A stretch of DNA of 64,000 nt, from contig NZ_CSTD01000001.1 of assembly GCF_001053185.1 (NCBI RefSeq), forward strand, positions 310,001-374,000. The letters are read 5' to 3'. Position numbers and translations under genes: made by a program. The stretch comes from Mycobacterium bohemicum DSM 44277 (GTDB lineage: Bacteria > Actinomycetota > Actinomycetes > Mycobacteriales > Mycobacteriaceae). Positions 20,388-33,515 of this stretch are shown here, piece by piece (position 1 is the stretch's first letter; the number at the start of each line of letters is the position of its first letter). The notes under the pieces are model-generated. The model saw only the letters and a list, made by a program, of their open reading frames with translations. It ran no database searches and was not told where the DNA came from.

Positions 20388-21977
20388 ATGGCCGAGACGA
20401 CCGATGCCGTCGTCATCGGGGCCGGCCACCACGGCCTGGTCGCCGCGGCGATGCTGGCCGACGCCGGGTGGGATGTGCTCGTGCTCGAGGCCCAGCCCGA
20501 GCCCGGCGGCGCGGTCCGCAGCGCCGAGCTGACGCCGGGCTACGTCACCGACCTGTTCAGCTCCTACTACCCGATGACGGTGGCCTCGCCGGCGATCGCG
20601 GCCCTGCAGCTGGAGGACCACGGGCTGCGGTGGTCGCACGCGCCGGCGGTGGTCGGCCACCCGCGCCACGCCACCGACGACGACCCGCCCATGGTCCACC
20701 ACGACCCGGCCCGAACCGCGGCCGAATTTGCGCGCCGCGAGCCGGCCGACGGCGACAACTGGTGGCGCGCCGTGAACTTGTGGGAGCAGGTCAAGAAGCC
20801 GTTGCTGGACGCCATGCTCGCGCCGTTTCCGCCGGTGCGCCCGATGGTTCGGCTGCTGCTCGAGCTCGGCACGGCCGACGCGCTCCGGCTGGCCCGCCTG
20901 CTGGTTCAGCCCGCCGACGCGATGGCCCGGCAGATGTTCGACGGAGACGCCCCCCGAACGTTGTTGCTGGGCAACGCGATGCACGCCGACGTGCCCCCGG
21001 ACGCGCCGATCAGCGGCGCGATGGGCTTTCTCATGACCATGCTGGCCCAGGATTGCGGGTGGCCGGTGCCCGTCGGTGGTTCCGGCCGGCTGACGGCCGC
21101 GCTGGTGAACCGCGCCCGCGCGGCCGGCGCGCGAATCGAGTGTAATCAGAACGTGTCTCGCGTCGAGGTCAGGGGCGGGCGGGCCGTCGGCGTGACGACC
21201 AGCGGCGGGCGCACGGTGCGGGGGCGCCGGGCGGTGGTGGCCGACGTGACGGCGCCGCGCCTGTTCTGCGACATGCTGCCCGCGGACGCGGTGCCGGCCA
21301 AGCTGCTCCGCGACTTCGAGGACTATGTCTGGGACCCGCCGGTGGTGAAGGTCAACTACGCGTGCAACGCGCGCATCCCGTGGCGCTCGCGGGCGCTGCA
21401 GGACGCGGGAACCGTGCACCTGGGCGCCGACGGCGACGGGCTGCTGCGCTGGATGACCGACCTGAACACCCGGGTGGTGCCCGAGCGGCCGTTCATGTTG
21501 CTGGGGCAGACGACCACGGCGGACCCGAGCAGATCGCCCGCCGGGACCGAAAGTGTCTGGGCCTACTCGCATCTGCCCCGCAACGTCGCCGACGATTCGT
21601 CGGCCGAGCAGCTCGCCAAGTCGATGGACCAGGTGATCGAGGAGCACGCCCCCGGCTTCGGCGCGACGGTGGTCGACCGGTTCGTGCAGCGACCGTCGGA
21701 TCTGGAGGCCGCCGATGCCAACCTGCACCTGGGCGCGCTCAACGGGGGAACCGCTCAGCTGCCGCAGATGCTGATCTTTCGGCCGGCGCCCGGCATGGGG
21801 CGCGCCGAAACCCCGGTCGAGGGCCTGTATCTGGGCAGCGCGTCGGCCACCCCGGGCGGTTCCGTGCACGGCGCCTGCGGGCGGAACGCGGCCCGGGCCG
21901 CGCTGGCCGCCGACGGGATCACCGGATGGCCGCGCCGCAGGCTCAACCGGGCCGTGATGTCGCTGCTGGTCAAGTGA
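20388..21977 (+). CDS. Phytoene desaturase-like FAD-dependent oxidoreductase
   Basis: 529 residues. The N-terminal dinucleotide fold is VVIGAGHHGLVAAAMLADAG followed by VLVLEAQPEPGGAVRS. The C-terminal GLYLGSASATPGGSVHGACGRNAARAAL is the FAD-binding ending of the CrtI/retinol saturase-like superfamily. The middle (DGDAPRTLLLGNAMHADVPP, GAMGFLMTMLAQDCGWPVP) is typical of the mycobacterial branch annotated as phytoene dehydrogenase-related. It follows the SRPBCC gene by 3 bases. The natural substrate is unknown, and no other carotenoid gene is nearby, so carotenogenesis is not supported. Confidence 0.82.
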   Translation: MAETTDAVVIGAGHHGLVAAAMLADAGWDVLVLEAQPEPGGAVRSAELTPGYVTDLFSSYYPMTVASPAIAALQLEDHGLRWSHAPAVVGHPRHATDDDPPMVHHDPARTAAEFARREPADGDNWWRAVNLWEQVKKPLLDAMLAPFPPVRPMVRLLLELGTADALRLARLLVQPADAMARQMFDGDAPRTLLLGNAMHADVPPDAPISGAMGFLMTMLAQDCGWPVPVGGSGRLTAALVNRARAAGARIECNQNVSRVEVRGGRAVGVTTSGGRTVRGRRAVVADVTAPRLFCDMLPADAVPAKLLRDFEDYVWDPPVVKVNYACNARIPWRSRALQDAGTVHLGADGDGLLRWMTDLNTRVVPERPFMLLGQTTTADPSRSPAGTESVWAYSHLPRNVADDSSAEQLAKSMDQVIEEHAPGFGATVVDRFVQRPSDLEAADANLHLGALNGGTAQLPQMLIFRPAPGMGRAETPVEGLYLGSASATPGGSVHGACGRNAARAALAADGITGWPRRRLNRAVMSLLVK

Positions 21978-21984
21978 TTCGCCG

Positions 21985-23535
21985 TCAACCGTTTTCGGCG
22001 ATGTCCTCCAGCACCGCGAACATGGTCCGGGTCGGCACGCCCGTGGCGCCCTTGGGGGTGTAGCCCCACGCGCTGCCGGTGTTGTACGCCGGCCCGGCGA
22101 CGTCGATGTGCGCCCAGCCGACGCCGTCGGCGACGAACTCCCGCAGGAACACCCCGGCCACCAGCATGCCGGCGAAGCGTTGATTGCTCACGTTGGCCAA
22201 ATCGGCCACCGTCGACTTCAGGTCGTCCTTGAGCTCGTCGGGCAGCGGCATCGGCCAGCCGTTTTCGCCCACGCGCTGCGAGATGGCGGCGACCCTGTCG
22301 CGGAACTCGTCGCTGCCCATCACCCCCGGGATCCGGGCGCCGAGCGCGACGGTCTGCGCCCCGGTCAGCGTCGACGTCTCGATCAGGTAGTCGGGGTTGT
22401 CCTCGCAGGCCCGGACGATGGCGTCGGCCAGGATGAGCCGGCCCTCGGCGTCGGTGTTGAGCACCTCGACCGTCGTCCCGCCGTACTGCGTCAGCACGTC
22501 GCCCGGGCGCTGTGCGGTCGCCGACGGCATGTTCTCGGCCATCGGGACGGTGGCGGTCACGTCGATGGGCAGCTTGAGCCGGGCGGCCAGCGTCACCGTC
22601 GCGATGACCGCGGCCGCCCCGCCCATGTCCGAGGTCATGTAGTGCATCGACGCGGCCGGCTTGATCGAGATGCCGCCGGTGTCGAAGGTGACGCCCTTGC
22701 CGACCAGCGCCACGCGCTTGGCCTGTTTGGGCCGCTTGGCCAGCTTCGAGCCGCGGTGGGTCAGCCGCACCAGCCGCGGCGGGCGCGAGGAGCCCTGCCC
22801 GACGCCGATGATGCCGCCGTAACCACCTTTCTGCAGCGCCTTGTCGTCGAGCACCTCCACCTCGAGGCCGGCCGCCTCGCCCAAAGCCTTTGCGCGGGAA
22901 GCGAACTCGGCGGGAAACAGGTGGCTCGGCGGGGTGTTGACCAGGTCGCGGGCGGTGGCCACCGCCGTGGCCACCGCGGCTCCGCGCGCGGCCTGCGCCT
23001 TGGCGTCCTTGGCGGTGGCGAGGACGGTGATCTTGCGCAGCCCGTTGTCTTTCGGCGCCGTCTTCGCAGTCCGGAACGCCGTGAACCGGTAGGCGCCCAG
23101 GATCAGACCCTCGACGGCGGCCGCGCAGGCCCCCTCGCCGGGCAGCTCGGCGAGCGTGGTCAGCACCGACTCGGCGGTGCCCAGCGACCGACCCGCCACA
23201 CCGGCGGCGCGGCGCACGGTGTCCGCCGGCCACTCCGGGCGCGGCTTGCCCAGGCCGACGGTCAACACGCTGGTCACCGGCAGCGACGGCACCACCAGCC
23301 GATGCACCTGGTCGACGCCGCCGGTGGCGTCGAGCGCCCGAAGGCCGGCCTCGATCTCGGCGATCGCGTCGGCGCTCAGCGAGTGCCCGGGCGGCACGGC
23401 CGCGCCGGGGCGGTCGTCTTCGCCCGCGGACACGACCGGCACGATCAGCACCGCGGAGTCCGCCGCGCGTTTGGGCAGCGAGGCGGCGACGGTGACGGAC
23501 GGGGCCTGGTAACCGGGTTCGGTGCTCACGGGCAA
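21985..23535 (-). CDS. pepB: Leucyl aminopeptidase PepB (M17)
   Basis: About 516 residues. The M17 signature [14 protein letters not shown] is present, with [16 protein letters not shown] and [14 protein letters not shown] supplying further metal and active-site residues. It is a cytosolic two-metal aminopeptidase that removes N-terminal residues from peptides. The frame opens at TTG 23535; GTG at 23529 (VSTEPGYQ) is an alternative. It is convergent with the FAD-oxidoreductase gene (7-base gap) and its start lies 5 bases past the end of the cyclase gene, so the two minus-strand genes are likely cotranscribed. Confidence 0.93.
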   Translation of the reverse strand: MPVSTEPGYQAPSVTVAASLPKRAADSAVLIVPVVSAGEDDRPGAAVPPGHSLSADAIAEIEAGLRALDATGGVDQVHRLVVPSLPVTSVLTVGLGKPRPEWPADTVRRAAGVAGRSLGTAESVLTTLAELPGEGACAAAVEGLILGAYRFTAFRTAKTAPKDNGLRKITVLATAKDAKAQAARGAAVATAVATARDLVNTPPSHLFPAEFASRAKALGEAAGLEVEVLDDKALQKGGYGGIIGVGQGSSRPPRLVRLTHRGSKLAKRPKQAKRVALVGKGVTFDTGGISIKPAASMHYMTSDMGGAAAVIATVTLAARLKLPIDVTATVPMAENMPSATAQRPGDVLTQYGGTTVEVLNTDAEGRLILADAIVRACEDNPDYLIETSTLTGAQTVALGARIPGVMGSDEFRDRVAAISQRVGENGWPMPLPDELKDDLKSTVADLANVSNQRFAGMLVAGVFLREFVADGVGWAHIDVAGPAYNTGSAWGYTPKGATGVPTRTMFAVLEDIAENG

Positions 23536-23540
23536 CCACC

Positions 23541-24665
23541 CTAGTCACCGGGGCCGGGGTGGTCCCCGGCAACGTCCCCGCTGCGCAGCTCGTAGGCGGT
23601 GACCGGGGCGTCGAAACCCTTGAGGGTCAACGGGCCACGGGGCACCGCCGGCCAGTCGGGCAATTCGTCGTGCAATTCCGACGACGCCAGGACCTCACCC
23701 GGGGCGGCGGCGGCCACCAGGCGTGCGGCCAGGTTGACCGGGCTGCCGAAGTAGTCGCCGTTGATGGCCAGGACGGCGCCGAAGGCGAGGCCGGCGCGCA
23801 CCCGAAGGCCCTCCTCCCGCGCGCGGGGGTGGTCGACGAGGTCGACCGCCGCCCTGACGAGCCGCTCGGGTGACGCGCTCACCCACATCACCTCGTCGCC
23901 GATGAACTTCACCACCCGGCCGCCGTCGGCGTGCACCACGTCGGAGACGGCGCCGGCGAACTCGTTGAGCAACATCGACAACTCCGCGGGAGCCAGCGCG
24001 TGGGTGAGGACGGTGAAATCGGACAGGTCGGCAAAGCCGATGCCGCACACCACGCTTGCCGACGTGTCGCGAAGCACGCCCTCGAAGTGGGTCCGGGCGC
24101 TGGTCAGGTGGTGGCGGTGCACGACGTCGATCAACGCCCCGATGCGCGGGACGAACTCGGCGACCGCGCGGTACGCCTGCGCGGTGGCGAGCTCGTCGTT
24201 GGTGTAGGTCATCTGGATGTCCGGCATCCCGGCGCGGATCGTCGTCGACTCCGCCTCCGCCAGCCGGGCCATCGCGGCGCCGAGCACCCGCAGCAGCCCG
24301 AACGCCCCGTCCTCGCCGACCACCCGTTTCAAGGCCACCCAGGTCGCCAGCCCGTCGACGTCGGCCTGGCTCAGCACCGGGACGTCGGGACCGGCGACGG
24401 TCAGCCCGAGCAACGCCCACGCGCGGGCCACGTCGTCGGCCGTCAGGCCGAGTTCGTCGGCCGCGCCCTGCAGCGTGTACACCGGGCGTCCCGGCCATTG
24501 CAGGACGTCGCCGGCGAGCCCGAACAGCCGGCCGCGGCCTTCGGCCTCGACCATCTCCTCGCGCGTGAAGCCGAGCCCGTGCAGGTACTTGATCAGGTCG
24601 GCGCGCTCGCGCGCATCGGCGATCCCGGCGGCCTCGAGGGCCTCGAAGTCCAGCGGATCGGACAC
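23541..24665 (-). CDS. Class III adenylyl cyclase with N-terminal regulatory domain (Rv2212-like)
   Basis: 374 residues. The first 200 are a helical regulatory region ([20 protein letters not shown]) shared with Rv1264 and Rv2212. The C-terminal cyclase homology domain carries [12 protein letters not shown] (metal-binding Asp), KFIGDEVMW (second Asp region) and [13 protein letters not shown] (transition-state Asn and Arg). It should make cAMP from ATP in the cytosol as a homodimer. The relatives are regulated by pH or fatty acids through the N-terminal part. It is encoded just upstream of pepB and divergent from gcvT. Confidence 0.9.
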   Translation of the reverse strand: MSDPLDFEALEAAGIADARERADLIKYLHGLGFTREEMVEAEGRGRLFGLAGDVLQWPGRPVYTLQGAADELGLTADDVARAWALLGLTVAGPDVPVLSQADVDGLATWVALKRVVGEDGAFGLLRVLGAAMARLAEAESTTIRAGMPDIQMTYTNDELATAQAYRAVAEFVPRIGALIDVVHRHHLTSARTHFEGVLRDTSASVVCGIGFADLSDFTVLTHALAPAELSMLLNEFAGAVSDVVHADGGRVVKFIGDEVMWVSASPERLVRAAVDLVDHPRAREEGLRVRAGLAFGAVLAINGDYFGSPVNLAARLVAAAAPGEVLASSELHDELPDWPAVPRGPLTLKGFDAPVTAYELRSGDVAGDHPGPGD

Positions 24666-24706
24666 CTGCCCAAGTGTGCCAGGCTCGACGATTAGGGTGA
24701 ATCGCC

Positions 24707-25816
24707 GTGACCGATGACGTGCAGCACGGACCGTTGGAAGATCGCCACCGCGAGCTCGGCGCGGCGTTTGCCGAGTTCGGTGGGTGGCTGATGCCGGTGT
24801 CCTATGCCGGCACCGTCAGCGAGCACAACGCGACGCGCGACGCCGTCGGCCTGTTCGACGTCAGCCATCTGGGCAAGGCGTCGGTGCGGGGGCCGGGCGC
24901 CGCGGAGTTCGTCAACGCCACGCTCACCAACGACCTCGGCCGCATCGGCCCCGGCAAGGCCCAATACACCCTGTGCTGCAACGAATCCGGCGGTGTCATC
25001 GACGACCTGATCGCCTACTACGTCGACGACGACGAGATCTTCCTGGTGCCCAACGCCGCCAACACGGCCGCGGTGGTGCAGGCGCTGCAGGGCGCCGCTG
25101 GGGCCGGTTTGGGCCCAAAGCTGACAATCACCAACGAACACCGGTCCTACGCCGTGCTGGCCGTCCAGGGGCCGCGGTCGGCGGACGTGCTGGCCGATCT
25201 GGGCCTGCCGGCCGACATGGATTACATGGCCTACGCCGACGCCTCGTACTCCGGCGTACCGGTGCGCGTCTGCCGCACCGGATACACCGGCGAGCACGGC
25301 TACGAGCTGCTGCCGCCGTGGGAGTCGGCGGCCGTGGTGTTCGACGCGCTGGCCGCGGCGGTGGCCGCCGCCGGGGGACAACCGGCCGGGCTGGGCGCCC
25401 GCGACACGCTGCGCACCGAGATGGGCTATCCGCTGCACGGGCACGAGCTGTCGCCCGACATCTCGCCGCTGCAGGCCCGCTGCGGCTGGGCGATCGGCTG
25501 GAAGAAGGAGGCGTTCTTCGGCCGCGACGCGCTGCTGGCCGAGAAGGCGGCGGGACCGCGACGGCTGTTGCGTGGGTTGCGGATGGTCGGCCGCGGCGTG
25601 CTGCGTCCCGGGCTGACGGTGCTGGCCGGCGACGCGCCCGTCGGCGTCACCACCTCCGGCACGTTTTCTCCGACGCTGCAGGTCGGCATCGGGCTGGCCC
25701 TCATCGACACCGGCGCCGGCATCGACGACGGTCAGCGCGTCACCGTCGACGTCCGCGGCCGCGCCGCCGAATGCGAAGTGGTCAATCCTCCGTTCGTCGC
25801 CGCGAAAACCCGCTAG
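24707..25816 (+). CDS. gcvT: Glycine cleavage system T protein (aminomethyltransferase)
   Basis: 369 residues. GcvT motifs: [19 protein letters not shown], the tetrahydrofolate-contact region [19 protein letters not shown], [13 protein letters not shown], and [19 protein letters not shown]. It moves the aminomethyl group from lipoylated GcvH to tetrahydrofolate. The start is a GTG at 24707, divergent from the cyclase gene with 41 bases between. ilvE follows in the same direction after 24 bases. The need for lipoylated GcvH links it to the lipA-lipB cluster 10 kb away. Confidence 0.94.
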   Translation: MTDDVQHGPLEDRHRELGAAFAEFGGWLMPVSYAGTVSEHNATRDAVGLFDVSHLGKASVRGPGAAEFVNATLTNDLGRIGPGKAQYTLCCNESGGVIDDLIAYYVDDDEIFLVPNAANTAAVVQALQGAAGAGLGPKLTITNEHRSYAVLAVQGPRSADVLADLGLPADMDYMAYADASYSGVPVRVCRTGYTGEHGYELLPPWESAAVVFDALAAAVAAAGGQPAGLGARDTLRTEMGYPLHGHELSPDISPLQARCGWAIGWKKEAFFGRDALLAEKAAGPRRLLRGLRMVGRGVLRPGLTVLAGDAPVGVTTSGTFSPTLQVGIGLALIDTGAGIDDGQRVTVDVRGRAAECEVVNPPFVAAKTR

Positions 25817-25840
25817 CCGCCGCCAGATACAATCAGCGCC

Positions 25841-26947
25841 ATGACGACCGGCTCACTGGAGTTCACGGTTACACACGCGTCCAATCCGGCGACCGACGCG
25901 GAACGTGAATCCATTTTGGCGGAGCCGGGTTTCGGCAAGTACTTCACCGACCACATGGTGTCGATCGACTACGACGAGGGCCAGGGTTGGCACGACGCCC
26001 GTGTCATCCCGTACGGACCGATCGAGCTGGATCCCTCGGCGATCGTGCTGCACTACGCGCAGGAGATCTTCGAGGGGCTCAAGGCTTACCGGTGGGCGGA
26101 CGGCTCGATCGTGTCGTTCCGGGCCGAGGCCAACGCGGCGAGGATGCGGTCGTCGGCGCGGCGGCTCGCGATGCCCGAGCTGTCCGACGAGCTGTTCATG
26201 GGCTCGCTGTGTCAGCTGGTCGCTGTCGACAAGGCCTGGGTGCCTGCCGCCGGCGGTGAAGAGGCGCTGTACCTGCGGCCGTTCATGATCGCCACCGAGC
26301 CCGGGCTCGGGGTGCGGCCGTCGAAGCGGTATCGCTACTTGCTCATCGCCTCGCCGGCGGGCGCGTACTTCAAGGGCGGCATCAACCCCGTGACGGTGTG
26401 GGTTTCGACGGAGTACGTGCGGGCCAGCCCGGGCGGGACCGGCGCCGCCAAGTTCGGGGGCAACTACGCCGCCTCGCTGGTGGCCCAGGCCGAGGCCGCC
26501 GAGCACGAATGCGACCAGGTGGTGTGGCTCGACGCCGTCGAACGGCGCTTCGTCGAGGAGATGGGCGGGATGAACATCTTCTTCGTGTTCGGCAGCGGCG
26601 GCTCGGCCCGGCTGGTCACCCCGGAGCTGTCGGGCTCGCTGCTGCCCGGCATCACCCGAGACTCGTTGCTGCAGTTGGCAATCGATGCCGGATTCAATGT
26701 CGAGGAACGCAAGATCGACGTCGACGAGTGGCAGAAGAAGGCCGCCGCCGGCGAGATCACCGAGGTGTTCGCCTGCGGCACCGCCGCCGTCATCACCCCC
26801 GTCGCGCGAGTGAAGTACGGCGACAGCGAATTCACCGTCGCCGACGGGCAGCCCGGTGAGGTGACGATGGCGTTGCGCGACACGCTCACCGGCATCCAGC
26901 GCGGGACCTTCGCCGACACCCACGGCTGGATGGCCCGGCTGGGCTAG
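25841..26947 (+). CDS. ilvE: Branched-chain amino acid aminotransferase IlvE
   Basis: 368 residues, PLP fold type [22 protein letters not shown], the PLP-lysine region [15 protein letters not shown], and [11 protein letters not shown] are all typical of mycobacterial IlvE. It performs the last step of leucine, isoleucine and valine synthesis and, in mycobacteria, also methionine regeneration. It follows gcvT by 24 bases and ends beside a tandem palindrome before the convergent cobS. Confidence 0.95.
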   Translation: MTTGSLEFTVTHASNPATDAERESILAEPGFGKYFTDHMVSIDYDEGQGWHDARVIPYGPIELDPSAIVLHYAQEIFEGLKAYRWADGSIVSFRAEANAARMRSSARRLAMPELSDELFMGSLCQLVAVDKAWVPAAGGEEALYLRPFMIATEPGLGVRPSKRYRYLLIASPAGAYFKGGINPVTVWVSTEYVRASPGGTGAAKFGGNYAASLVAQAEAAEHECDQVVWLDAVERRFVEEMGGMNIFFVFGSGGSARLVTPELSGSLLPGITRDSLLQLAIDAGFNVEERKIDVDEWQKKAAAGEITEVFACGTAAVITPVARVKYGDSEFTVADGQPGEVTMALRDTLTGIQRGTFADTHGWMARLG

Positions 26948-26961
26948 CTGTAACTCTTCGC

Positions 26962-27015
26962 CGAGCGTGAAGCCAGCTTCACGTTGGCGCTCGAGCGTGA
27001 AGCCAGCTTCACGTT
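26962..27015. repeat. Two tandem copies of a palindromic element between convergent ilvE and cobS
   Basis: A 24-base unit starting CGAGCGTGAAGCCAGC occurs at 26962-26985 and again, identical, at 26992-27015 (period 30). Each unit contains the palindrome CGTGAAGC-CA-GCTTCACG. The two palindromes can form separate hairpins or pair with each other. Position between convergent genes suggests transcription termination or a dispersed mycobacterial repeat. Confidence 0.7.
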
Positions 27016-27035
27016 CGAGGAGGGCGCTCGACCGC

Positions 27036-29085
<2,050 letters not shown>

Positions 29086-29110
29086 TTCGCCGAGCAGACG
29101 CGTCCGCCCG

Positions 29111-29170
29111 GCGACCAGACGCAGAATCGCACTGCGCGAGCTCTCCGCGTGCGATTCTGCGTCTGCTCGC
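29111..29170. terminator. Long inverted repeat between convergent adoK and asnB
   Basis: Arms of 22 bases at 29111-29132 and 29149-29170 pair with one mismatch around a 16-base loop. The core is GACGCAGAATCGCA and its complement. The same core forms a perfect hairpin at 49923-49982 between another convergent pair. A bidirectional terminator or a dispersed palindromic element is likely. Confidence 0.65.
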
Positions 29171-29178
29171 GGTAAACC

Positions 29179-31149
29179 CTAGAGCTGCACGGGGTACACG
29201 GGCTCGCTGATCTGCGGCACCACGCTGCCCTCGACGAAGATCGCGTGCCAGAGCATGAAGATGAGCACCGTCCAGAGCCGGCGGCTGTGGTCGCTGACCC
29301 CGTTGCGGTGCTCGTCGAGCATGCGGCGCACGGTGTCCAGGTCCACCAGGTGACCGGCCTGCGAGGACGCCACCAGGCCGTAGGCCCACTCCAGCAGCTC
29401 GCCGGCGCGCAGCCAGTGCCGGATGGGAACGGGGAACCCCAGCTTGGGCCGGTGCAGCACATGCGCGGGAACGATGGGTTCCAGCGCGCGACGCAGGGCG
29501 TATTTCGTGGTGGTCCGGGTGATCTTGGCGTCCACGGGCAGCCGCGAGGCCACCGCGAACACCTCGGGGTCCAGGAACGGCACCCGCAGTTCCAGCGAGT
29601 TGGCCATCGTCATCTTGTCGGCCTTGACCAGGATGTCGCCGCGCAACCAGGTGAACAGGTCGACGTGCTGCATGCGGGCCACCGGATCCCAGCCGGCCGA
29701 CTCGGCGTAGATCGACGCCGTCACGTCGGTGTGCGTCCAGTCGTCGCGGAACCCGGGCAGCACATCGCGCAGCTGGGCGTCGGAGAAGCTGCGGGCGTTG
29801 CCGTAGTAGCGCTCCTCGAGCGTCAGCGACCCGCGGTGCAGCAGGCTCTTGCCGCGCAGGCCCTCCGGCAGCGGCTTGGACACCTTGCCCATCGACCGGC
29901 GTACCGGACGCGGAAGGTAGTCAAAGGGCTTCAGCGACAAGGGTTCCCGGTAGATGGTGTAGCCGCCGAACAGCTCGTCGGCGCCCTCGCCGGACAGCAC
30001 CACCTTGACATGCTTGCGGGCCTCGCGGGCGACGAAGAACAACGGCACGAGCGCGGGGTCGGCGACGGGTTCGTCGAGGTACCAGACGATCTCGGGCAGC
30101 GCGGCGACGAACTCGTCGGGGTGGACCACCTTGGCGATGTGGCGGGCCCCGATGGCCTCCGCCGATGCCACCGCCACGTCGATCTCGGAGAAGCCCTCCC
30201 GCTCGAAGCCGGTGGTGAACGTGATCAGCCGGGGGTTGTGCCGGATGGCCAGCGCCGCGATGGCCGTGGAGTCGATGCCGCCGGACAGGAACGCCCCGAC
30301 CGTGACGTCGGCGCGCATGTGCTTGGCCACCGAATCCTCGAGCACCGCGGTGATCTCGTCGTAGCGGGCCTGTTCGGTGTCGCGGGTGATCGGCGTGGCG
30401 GCGAAGCGCGGCACGAAGTAGCGGGTGACCTCCGGCGGCCGTCCGGGCCGGATGCGGGCGTAGCTGCCCGATTCCAGCCGGCGCACGCCGCGGTGCAGCG
30501 TCTCGGGCTCCGGCACGTACTGCAGGACGGTGTAGTGCTGCACGGCACGGTCATCGATGCCGGTGTCGAATCCGACCAGCCCGGCGATGTCCAGCAGGCA
30601 CTTCTTCTCGCTGGCCACCGCGGTCCCGCCGGTGCCGGTGGCCATGAACAGCGGCTTGATGCCGAAAGGGTCACGCGCACAGAATAATTCGCGTGCAACG
30701 GTGTCCCACAGCGCGAACGCGAACATGCCGCGCAGCCGCGTGAGCACCCCGGTGCCCCAGTGGTGGTAGCCGGCGACGATCGTTTCGCCGTCACCCTCGG
30801 TGGCGAAGACGGCGCCGTGCTCGGCGGCCAGCTCGTCGCGCAGCTCGAGGTAGTTGTAGATCTCGCCGTTGAACACCAGCACGTACCGGTCCGGCGCCTC
30901 CGGCGGCCCCCAGCGCAACGGCTGGTGCGAGTGCGCGATGTCGATGATGGACAGCCGGTTGAAGCCGAACACCACGCTTTCCGCGGCCCCGCCCGCGCCG
31001 GGGTCGGTCCACGTGCCCGGCTCGTCGGGGCCGCGGTGGCGCATCAGGTGCGACGCCCGGGCTACGGCATCCGCGGCCCCGGCGGTGTCGTCGGTTCCGG
31101 CCGGGTCGCCGCCGGCCGGTGCCGCGACGAAAGCCAGCAGACCACACAC
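29179..31149 (-). CDS. asnB: Glutamine-hydrolysing asparagine synthetase AsnB
   Basis: 656 residues from GTG 31149, which places the catalytic cysteine at position 2 ([11 protein letters not shown]) as the glutaminase domain requires. Glutaminase motifs: [23 protein letters not shown] and [11 protein letters not shown]. The synthetase domain has the ATP-pyrophosphatase loop [12 protein letters not shown] and [14 protein letters not shown]. It makes asparagine from aspartate and glutamine with ATP; the orthologue is Rv2201. It is divergent from ctaC with 122 bases between the starts. Confidence 0.95.
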   Translation of the reverse strand: MCGLLAFVAAPAGGDPAGTDDTAGAADAVARASHLMRHRGPDEPGTWTDPGAGGAAESVVFGFNRLSIIDIAHSHQPLRWGPPEAPDRYVLVFNGEIYNYLELRDELAAEHGAVFATEGDGETIVAGYHHWGTGVLTRLRGMFAFALWDTVARELFCARDPFGIKPLFMATGTGGTAVASEKKCLLDIAGLVGFDTGIDDRAVQHYTVLQYVPEPETLHRGVRRLESGSYARIRPGRPPEVTRYFVPRFAATPITRDTEQARYDEITAVLEDSVAKHMRADVTVGAFLSGGIDSTAIAALAIRHNPRLITFTTGFEREGFSEIDVAVASAEAIGARHIAKVVHPDEFVAALPEIVWYLDEPVADPALVPLFFVAREARKHVKVVLSGEGADELFGGYTIYREPLSLKPFDYLPRPVRRSMGKVSKPLPEGLRGKSLLHRGSLTLEERYYGNARSFSDAQLRDVLPGFRDDWTHTDVTASIYAESAGWDPVARMQHVDLFTWLRGDILVKADKMTMANSLELRVPFLDPEVFAVASRLPVDAKITRTTTKYALRRALEPIVPAHVLHRPKLGFPVPIRHWLRAGELLEWAYGLVASSQAGHLVDLDTVRRMLDEHRNGVSDHSRRLWTVLIFMLWHAIFVEGSVVPQISEPVYPVQL

Positions 31150-31271
31150 GGCGCCCCAGTATGCCGCACTTGGGCGGCGCGCGTGGGCCCGCCGGGCCGG
31201 GGTTTCGTCGCCCGGCTCAACGGCGTGGTCTACGCTGCGTAGTATTCGATGTCCGAGCAGGAGGCGCCAAC

Positions 31272-32342
31272 GTGACACCTCGCGAGCAGGTCCGTTCGCA
31301 ACGTATGTCGCAGGGCAACCGTCGTCTGGCCCGTCGTCTGCGGCCCCTGGCGCTGGCCGGGACGCTGGGCCTGCTGGCGCTGACCCTGAGCGGATGCAGC
31401 TGGTCGGAAGTGCTCGGCATGGGCTGGCCGAAGGGCGTCACCCCGCAGGCCCACTGGAACCGGGAACTGTGGATCGGCGCGGTGATCGCCTCGCTCGTCG
31501 TCGGCGTCGTCGTGTGGGGGCTGATGTTCTGGACGTCCGCCTTCCACCGCAAGAAGGCGACCGACACGGAGCTGCCCAGGCAGTTCGGCTACAACATGCC
31601 GCTCGAACTCGTGCTGACGGTGACGCCGTTCCTCATCATCTCGGTGCTCTTCTACTTCACCGTGGTGGTGCAGGAGAAGATGTTGCACCTCGACAAGGAC
31701 CCCGAGGTCACCATCGACGTGACGGCCTTCCAGTGGAACTGGAAGTTCGGCTACGAGCAGGTCCACTTCAAGGACGGCACGATCAGCTACGACGGCGCCG
31801 ACCCCGCCCGCAAAGCGGCCATGGTGTCCAAGCCTGAGGGCAAGGACGCCCACGGCGAGGAGCGGGTGGGTGCGGTCCGCGGCCGCAACACCTCCGACCG
31901 CAGCTACCTGTACTACGACAAGATCGAGACGCTCGGCACGCAGACCGAGATCCCGGTGTTGGTGCTGCCCACCGGCAAGCGGATCCAGTTCCGGCTGGAG
32001 TCCGCCGACGTCGTGCACAATTTCTGGGTGCCGGAATTCCTGTTCAAGCGCGACGTGATCCCCGACGCCGAGGCGAACAACTCCGTCAACGTCTTCCAGG
32101 TCGACGAGATCAACCGGCCGGGCGCGTTCGTCGGGCACTGCGCCGAGTTCTGCGGCACCTACCACTCGATGATGAACTTCGAGGTCCGGGCCGTGCCGCC
32201 CAACGACTTCAAGGCCTACTTGCAGCAGCGGATGAATGGCAAGACCAACGCAGAGGCGCTGCAGGCCATCGCCCAGCCGCCGCTGGCGGTGACCACCCAC
32301 CCGTTCGACACCCGCCGCGGCGAATTGACCCAGAGCCAGTAG
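31272..32342 (+). CDS. ctaC: Cytochrome aa3 oxidase subunit II CtaC
   Basis: 356 residues. GTG at 31272 gives a lipoprotein signal with lipobox LTLSGC. Two membrane helices follow ([19 protein letters not shown] and [19 protein letters not shown]). The CuA site is [13 protein letters not shown] near the C-terminus, and FQWNWKFGY is the conserved aromatic patch. It receives electrons from the bound cytochrome c domain of QcrC within the mycobacterial III2-IV2 supercomplex. ctaF follows by 23 bases. Confidence 0.96.
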   Translation: MTPREQVRSQRMSQGNRRLARRLRPLALAGTLGLLALTLSGCSWSEVLGMGWPKGVTPQAHWNRELWIGAVIASLVVGVVVWGLMFWTSAFHRKKATDTELPRQFGYNMPLELVLTVTPFLIISVLFYFTVVVQEKMLHLDKDPEVTIDVTAFQWNWKFGYEQVHFKDGTISYDGADPARKAAMVSKPEGKDAHGEERVGAVRGRNTSDRSYLYYDKIETLGTQTEIPVLVLPTGKRIQFRLESADVVHNFWVPEFLFKRDVIPDAEANNSVNVFQVDEINRPGAFVGHCAEFCGTYHSMMNFEVRAVPPNDFKAYLQQRMNGKTNAEALQAIAQPPLAVTTHPFDTRRGELTQSQ

Positions 32343-32365
32343 TAGGCACTAGGTGAGGACTTCCA

Positions 32366-32785
32366 ATGCACATTGAAGCCAGGCTCTTCGAATTCGTCGC
32401 GGCGTTCTTCGTCTTCGCGGCGGTGCTTTACGGGGTGCTGACCGCCCTGTTCGCCACCGGCGGCGAGGAGTGGGCCGGCACCACCGCACTGGCGCTGACC
32501 GCCGGCCTGGCGTTGATCGTGGGCACCTTCTTCCGGTTCGTCGCGCGCCGCATCGACACCCGGCCCGAGGACTACGAGGGTGCCGAGATCAGCGACGGCG
32601 CAGGGGAGTTGGGCTTCTTCAGTCCGCACAGCTGGTGGCCGATCCTCGTCGCCCTGTCGGCCTCGGTGGCCGCGGTGGGCATCGCGCTGTGGCTGCCGTG
32701 GCTGATCGCCGCCGGCGTCGTGTTCGTCCTGGCCTCGGCCGGCGGGCTGGTCTTCGAGTACTACATCGGGCCCGAAAAGCACTGA
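32366..32785 (+). CDS. ctaF: Cytochrome c oxidase subunit IV CtaF
   Basis: 139 residues, starting [20 protein letters not shown]. Four hydrophobic segments fall in two pairs, around residues 7-55 and 90-130. This is the actinobacterial subunit IV (Rv2199c type), which supports CtaC and CtaD. It lies directly behind ctaC in an operon and ahead of mmpS3. Confidence 0.92.
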   Translation: MHIEARLFEFVAAFFVFAAVLYGVLTALFATGGEEWAGTTALALTAGLALIVGTFFRFVARRIDTRPEDYEGAEISDGAGELGFFSPHSWWPILVALSASVAAVGIALWLPWLIAAGVVFVLASAGGLVFEYYIGPEKH

Positions 32786-32966
32786 CGCGCGCGTCGAAGG
32801 TCACAATCCGGCCACCAGTTGCTCCGCGGGCCTTCGCCGGCGCTTCATTGCCGACACGGTTCGGTAGGGTTTGCCCAGGCACCATGAGAATTTCCCAGTC
32901 GCGCGCGCAACGGTGTAGCCGCGAAGCCCCGCGCGCTGGTGAGGCAGTTGGACAGGGCAGGCAAAG

Positions 32967-33515
32967 ATGAGCGGGCCGAATCCCCCCGAATGGGATCCCG
33001 AAGACTCCGAACCCGTCGGCGAGCCCACCGCCGAACCGGAGCACGGCGCAGCGGCCGAGCACGGCCTGGAACCGTTCGACGACAGCGCCGAAATCCCGGC
33101 GGCCGACCAGACCGGGCAGACGGACGCCTATTCGCGGGCGTACTCGGCCCCGGAGGCCGAGCATTTCGTCACCGGGCCCTACGTCCCGGCCGATCTCAGG
33201 CTCTACGACTACGACGTGTACGACGAGTCGGCCGATCCCGACGAGGAACGCGGCGCCCCGCGCTGGCCGTGGGTGGTCGGGGTGGCCGCCATCGTGGCCG
33301 CGATCGCCCTGGTGGTCTCGGTGTCGCTGCTGGTGGCCCGCACCGACACCACCAAGCTCGCCAACCCGGGCACCACCACCGCCACGACCGCGTCGACGCC
33401 GCCGATGCAGGACGAGATCACCACCACCAAGCCGCCGCCGCCCCCGCCCCCGCCACCCCCGCCCACCACCGAGACCCCGACAGCGACGGAGACCCAGACC
33501 GTGACGGTGACGCCC
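32967..33515 (+). pseudogene. mmpS3: mmpS3, truncated at its 3' end by a junction
   Basis: The N-terminal 183 codons are intact: an acidic cytoplasmic region, [30 protein letters not shown], a single membrane segment ([20 protein letters not shown]) and a Pro/Thr-rich stretch ending ETQTVTVTP. Then the sequence turns abruptly into the antisense strand of qcrB. The extracytoplasmic MmpS domain, about 115 residues in M. tuberculosis MmpS3, is missing. The open frame runs on to 33596 as nonsense. The usual next gene (Rv2197c homologue) is also absent. Confidence 0.85.
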
